6,952 bases of DNA, taken from positions 1 to 6,952 of the forward strand of contig JAEOTF010000167.1 of NCBI GenBank assembly GCA_016840025.1, given 5' to 3'. The translations under genes and the position numbers were made by a program. This DNA is from Candidatus Hodarchaeota archaeon. Its GTDB lineage: Archaea; Asgardarchaeota; Heimdallarchaeia; Hodarchaeales; YT1-039. The notes beneath the pieces are model-generated. The model was not told the DNA's origin, did no database searches, and saw only the letters and a program-made list of their open reading frames with translations. Position 1 is the first letter of the stretch, and every line of letters begins with the position of its first letter. This document shows positions 4,354 through 6,952 of this stretch, piece after piece.

Positions 4354-5409
4354 CTACTCTCTACTATCTTTGAAGTGATTAATCACTTTGCTAAACTCTA
4401 CTACCGTTTTTTCTGAGGTTGTAAAGCTGATCAATTGACTCGCTCCTAAATTGATGTACTCATAGACTTGTTCAATACAATCGTCGACAGTCCCAAAAAT
4501 ACTGATGGATTCAGCTGCTTCGTCTGGAACATTATCCTTTAGGCTCGCAATATATTTCTGTGTTTCCGGTCCAGAAAGCATAGTGGAAATATTTCCTTTC
4601 ATATGAAAATCAAATCCCAGTTCTCTTAGAGTTGTACCTCCGTCAAGTATAAGGTGTCTTTTTGCTCTATCTAATATCATTGATCTAGCATCGTCATGTT
4701 CCTTAGATATTGCAGTGAAAACTCGAGCAGCGTAATCGATTTCTTCTAATTTTCTTCCTGATTTCCTTAAACCTATTTTTATATCCTCTACGAATTTTGG
4801 GAACAAGTCTTTGTTTATGACTAAAGGATAATAACCATCAGCTATTTCTCCTACCAATTGTCTAGTTTTGGGCCCCATTGCCCCTATATAGATAGGGGGA
4901 TGAGGCAACTGTTTGGGTCGAATACTAAGAAAAGCATTATTTAATCTGAAGAATTCCCCTTCGAAATTCGCTGGTTTTTCGAAAGAAGCCTGCCACAGTT
5001 TCTTTATGACTTGAATTGCTTCCCGTAAAATTTGTCTTCTTCCTCTGGATAATTCTAACCGTGAGAGACCATATGGTGTTAAGTTCATATCTTCTCCAGC
5101 ACCAAGACCAAGCACAACTCTTCCATTTGTTAATTGATCCACTGTAGCTACTATTTGGGCTAAATAGCTTGGATTCCTTCTATATGGATCACTTACACCA
5201 TCACATAACTTGATTTTAGTAGTCTTCATTCCTATAGCAGAAATCATAGTCCACGTATCAGCACAAACTGTTTTCGGATTTGTAGTCAAAATATGATTTG
5301 GTAACCAAACTGAGTCAAATCCACTTCTTTCAGCTAAAATAGCGTAACGTAATACAACTTCAGGAGGAGATAAAGGAATAGTACATCCAAACGTCAAATC
5401 CTTAACCAT
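4354..5409 (-). CDS. F420-dependent LLM-class oxidoreductase (Mer-like)
   Basis: A 351-aa bacterial-luciferase-like (LLM) TIM-barrel oxidoreductase, a family that in archaea mostly uses coenzyme F420. Segments shared with methylene-tetrahydromethanopterin reductase (Mer) are GVSDPYRRNPSYLAQ (71-85), DQLTNGRVVLGLGAGE (91-106), PPIYIGAMGPKTRQLVGEIADGYY (171-194) and FGTVDDCIEQVYEYINLGASQL (305-326). The stretch around FEGEFFRL (149-156) is more like other F420 LLM dehydrogenases than canonical Mer, so the substrate is not certain. It starts at an ATG at 5409 with AAGGT about 11 nt upstream. It is separated from gcvT by about 250 AT-rich bases, so probably has its own promoter. If it is a true Mer, it would reduce the methylene-pterin that GcvT produces. 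Confidence 0.8.
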   Translation of the reverse strand: MVKDLTFGCTIPLSPPEVVLRYAILAERSGFDSVWLPNHILTTNPKTVCADTWTMISAIGMKTTKIKLCDGVSDPYRRNPSYLAQIVATVDQLTNGRVVLGLGAGEDMNLTPYGLSRLELSRGRRQILREAIQVIKKLWQASFEKPANFEGEFFRLNNAFLSIRPKQLPHPPIYIGAMGPKTRQLVGEIADGYYPLVINKDLFPKFVEDIKIGLRKSGRKLEEIDYAARVFTAISKEHDDARSMILDRAKRHLILDGGTTLRELGFDFHMKGNISTMLSGPETQKYIASLKDNVPDEAAESISIFGTVDDCIEQVYEYINLGASQLISFTTSEKTVVEFSKVINHFKDSRE

Positions 5410-5480
5410 TTTATTTCGTACCTTGCAGTTTATCTAAGTAAATTCACAATAAAATATTATCACTTTTTCCCTTAACTGGA

Positions 5481-5490
5481 AATTTTATAA
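5481..5490. promoter_or_regulatory. TATA-like box in the divergent promoter region
   Basis: AATTTTATAA reads as a TATA-like box on both strands. It lies between the LLM gene (minus, start 5409) and the 128-aa gene (plus, start 5549). For the minus gene it gives a leader of about 50 nt. For the plus gene it is an alternative to the box at 5526-5534. Confidence 0.3.
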
Positions 5491-5525
5491 CCACAATGTC
5501 GTTTTGTATGCAAATGTAGATTAAA

Positions 5526-5534
5526 TTTAAATTA
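5526..5534 (+). promoter_or_regulatory. TATA box suggesting a leaderless transcript
   Basis: TTTAAATTA lies 23 bases before the ATG at 5549 and 29 before the second in-frame ATG at 5555. No Shine-Dalgarno motif precedes either codon. Box spacing and lack of a ribosome site fit a leaderless mRNA. Confidence 0.4.
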
Positions 5535-5548
5535 ATTAGAATTAATAA

Positions 5549-5935
5549 ATGAATATGGTAGAATTTGAGTATCAACCATGGAAAAAAATAATCATACATG
5601 AAATTGTAGAGTATCCCCTTGAATATTTTATAAATAGCGCGACTATAGGCATCAAAAAAGGAGGAATTGGAAGACCATTAAGATGGTCGAATGGTTTAAT
5701 CTTAATTAGTACTTCATTCCAGCCAACGGAAGATGTAATAAAAGAGCAACTGCAAGGAATTATACATTTTACTTCTCTTCACTATAGTAGAATGCCAAAA
5801 TTCCAAAGAGAAGTAACAGGAGCGGATCGCATTAGAATACCTATTATGAATTTAAGTAATCACGCTGTCTTTGGACCCATGGCAAAGTGGATCAAAGAAA
5901 AATATAAAATAAAAATATCCGAAGTAACAAACTAG
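5549..5935 (+). CDS. Hypothetical protein, 128 aa
   Basis: I do not recognise this family. The frame runs from an ATG at 5549 (a second ATG at 5555 is equally likely) to a TAG at 5933-5935. The protein appears soluble: no signal peptide, no membrane helix and no cysteines. Features that look structured are an aromatic N-terminus (EFEYQPWKK), a glycine-rich stretch KKGGIGRPLRWSNGLILIST (37-56), a helix-like EDVIKEQLQGIIHFTSLHY (61-79), a charged segment FQREVTGADRIRIP (85-98), and a basic C-terminal helix MAKWIKEKYKIKIS. Natural composition and a good upstream box support a real gene. It is divergent from the Mer-like gene and may share its control region, but no function can be inferred. Confidence 0.75.
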   Translation: MNMVEFEYQPWKKIIIHEIVEYPLEYFINSATIGIKKGGIGRPLRWSNGLILISTSFQPTEDVIKEQLQGIIHFTSLHYSRMPKFQREVTGADRIRIPIMNLSNHAVFGPMAKWIKEKYKIKISEVTN

Positions 5936-6083
5936 CGTGCGCAGGTATTTTCATTTTAATGGATTTACAAGACTAATCACTTAATCAAGCTTTGGCGCAT
6001 GTATGAATTATTAGAAAATTGGTAAAGAAGCATTTAGTAAGACAGCTGTAAAATGGATAGCTATTAGGTTAATTGGTTCACGT

Positions 6084-6677
6084 TCAGTCGATTTTTATTC
6101 GTGTCCCTTTTTTCGTTTTCTTCTTTTTCATTAGACGTACTTCTAGAACTCCGTTTTTATAAGTACTCTGAGCATTTGATGTCTCAACCTCAATAGGAAA
6201 CTTTAACTCCTTGAAGAATTTTCGATGAGGTATATTCACACTTATGGTCAAACCATTAGAAGAAGCCAATAACTGAATATTTTCTTTATTCACACCAGGA
6301 AGTTCAGCCATAACTATAATACTTTCATTTTCCTCGATGATATCTACGAGGGGTTCTCTTCTTTCTTGGAGGCTTAAAGGAGTTCTATCCTCACCACCTA
6401 GGCCTGGTTTCATGTTTCCAAATTCTCTTATTATTGGCTTACCATCAGGACCTATTGTAATACTATATCCATAGACAAATGGTCCATACTCCTTTCTAAT
6501 ACTACCATCAGGTAACTTTCTCTCCCTTGACAAGTTCTTAGGCACCTCCATGTTTTCAAATGCCTCAGCTATCTCCTTCTCCATCTCTTCGATGAAGCGA
6601 TCAATGTCACCTAAAAATCTACCATGTCTACCAAAGCGTTTGAACCACTCATCCCAAAATGATATATTATTCACCAC
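6084..6677 (-). CDS. Small heat shock protein, Hsp20/alpha-crystallin family
   Basis: An ATP-independent holdase chaperone that forms cytoplasmic oligomers and binds unfolding proteins. Of 197 residues, the N-terminal 105 are an archaeal-style arm with an acidic helix (IDRFIEEMEKEIAEAFENME) and the block GPFVYGYSITIGPDGKP (66-81) followed by REFGN, seen in many archaeal Hsp20s. The alpha-crystallin domain spans about 107-186, with REPLVDIIEENESIIVMAEL (107-126), PGVNKENI and the conserved NGVLEVRL (175-182). The C-terminus holds the I-x-I oligomerisation motif (IKI, 194-196). The start is a GTG at 6677; a second GTG follows at once. A TATA-like box about 26 nt upstream and no clear ribosome site suggest a leaderless transcript. 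It is divergent from the zinc-ribbon gene at the right edge. Confidence 0.93.
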   Translation of the reverse strand: MVNNISFWDEWFKRFGRHGRFLGDIDRFIEEMEKEIAEAFENMEVPKNLSRERKLPDGSIRKEYGPFVYGYSITIGPDGKPIIREFGNMKPGLGGEDRTPLSLQERREPLVDIIEENESIIVMAELPGVNKENIQLLASSNGLTISVNIPHRKFFKELKFPIEVETSNAQSTYKNGVLEVRLMKKKKTKKGTRIKID

Positions 6678-6698
6678 TAATTTTCTCTAAAAACCTGA

Positions 6699-6708
6699 TA
6701 ATATATCT
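6699..6708 (-). promoter_or_regulatory. TATA-like box of the hsp20 gene
   Basis: On the minus strand this reads AGATATATTA, preceded by the purine-rich AACTAA that could serve as a BRE. Its centre is about 26 nt from the GTG start at 6677, so transcription would start at or near the start codon. Confidence 0.4.
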
Positions 6709-6884
6709 TTAGTTTTTTGCAAACTAAGTGAGTATTAGTAAAAAGAGAAAAACGTCGATGAGGAACTTAAGTTTTATTTCCATTTTCTTATGAAGATTTT
6801 CACTATTTTTTAACATGGTATGGGTTACATAAGGTTTAAGTTCTACGTATCTGGAATAAGTGAATCGAGCAGAGGATACAAAAT

Positions 6885-6952
6885 TTGAGGTTCTGTCCCG
6901 AATGTGGAGCGTTTTGTATGACCGATACATCCAAGCAGTGCTATGTTTGCTC
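6885..6952 (+). CDS. Zinc-ribbon protein, N-terminal part (TFS/RpoM-like)
   Basis: The frame opens at a TTG at 6885 with AGAGGA (6871-6876) as ribosome site about 8 nt upstream, and runs off the right edge after 22 residues. It reads LRFCPECGAFCMT, then a second CxxC pair (CYVC, residues 19-22). A start 'M-x-FCP-x-CG' followed by a second CxxC is the usual N-terminal zinc ribbon of archaeal transcript-cleavage factor TFS (RpoM, related to RPB9/TFIIS), which rescues stalled RNA polymerase. The spacing between the two pairs (11 residues) is a little short for TFS, and other proteins begin with similar ribbons, so the name is provisional. No C-terminal ribbon is available to confirm it. Confidence 0.55.
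   Translation, partial: MRFCPECGAFCMTDTSKQCYVC

Noticed and set aside
6724..6930. 68-codon open frame on the minus strand at the right edge
   Set aside because: Overlaps the zinc-ribbon start on the other strand, sits in the hsp20 upstream region and has no recognisable motif.
1..6952. CRISPR array or tandem spacer repeats
   Set aside because: No regularly spaced repeats of 23-40 bases were seen on reading the whole window.

Overview
The window looks archaeal. The supporting signs are TATA-like AT-rich boxes about 25 nt upstream of starts, frequent TTG/GTG starts, an F420-type luciferase-like monooxygenase (LLM) family enzyme resembling methylene-tetrahydromethanopterin reductase (Mer), an archaeal-style Hsp20, the first codons of a TFS/RpoM-like zinc ribbon, and a tyrosine recombinase of the kind found in archaeal integrative elements. 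A TACK-type lineage such as Bathyarchaeia would fit, but this is an impression from protein style and not a demonstrated placement.

Left part (1-2474): an AT-rich, gene-poor stretch that reads like the decayed end of an integrated element. It starts with the C-terminal transmembrane end of an unidentified protein. Two small intact ORFs of 36 and 55 codons follow, then an 81-codon frame interrupted by one in-frame TAA, a broken membrane-protein stretch, and a short TM2-domain-like fragment. A tyrosine recombinase gene comes last. It keeps every expected catalytic residue but is split by one frameshift near 2138-2144. It ends 1 nt before the CCA end of a tRNA-Leu(CAG) gene on the opposite strand, the usual arrangement when an element has inserted at the 3' end of a tRNA gene. 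I found no second copy of the tRNA 3' end inside the window.

Middle (2475-4353, minus strand): tRNA-Leu(CAG) lies 8 nt downstream of gcvH. gcvH is translationally coupled to gcvT through a TAATG stop/start overlap. A TATA-like box lies upstream of gcvT. These are the T and H proteins of the glycine cleavage system; the P and L proteins are not here.

Right (4354-6952): a Mer-like F420-dependent LLM oxidoreductase (minus), divergent from an unidentified 128-aa protein (plus), then a small heat shock protein (minus) divergent from the start of a zinc-ribbon protein (plus) that runs off the window. GcvT makes a methylene-pterin and a Mer-type enzyme reduces one, so gcvTH and the LLM gene could act in the same one-carbon flow. 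This is inferred from neighbourhood only, because the LLM family is broad.

The most noteworthy items are the nearly intact but frameshifted integrase at tRNA-Leu, a 9-bp inverted repeat that would bury its TTG start codon, a compact hairpin element at 1115-1178, and the row of small or broken ORFs in the element. I found no CRISPR array, no complete insertion sequence and no clear defence system.
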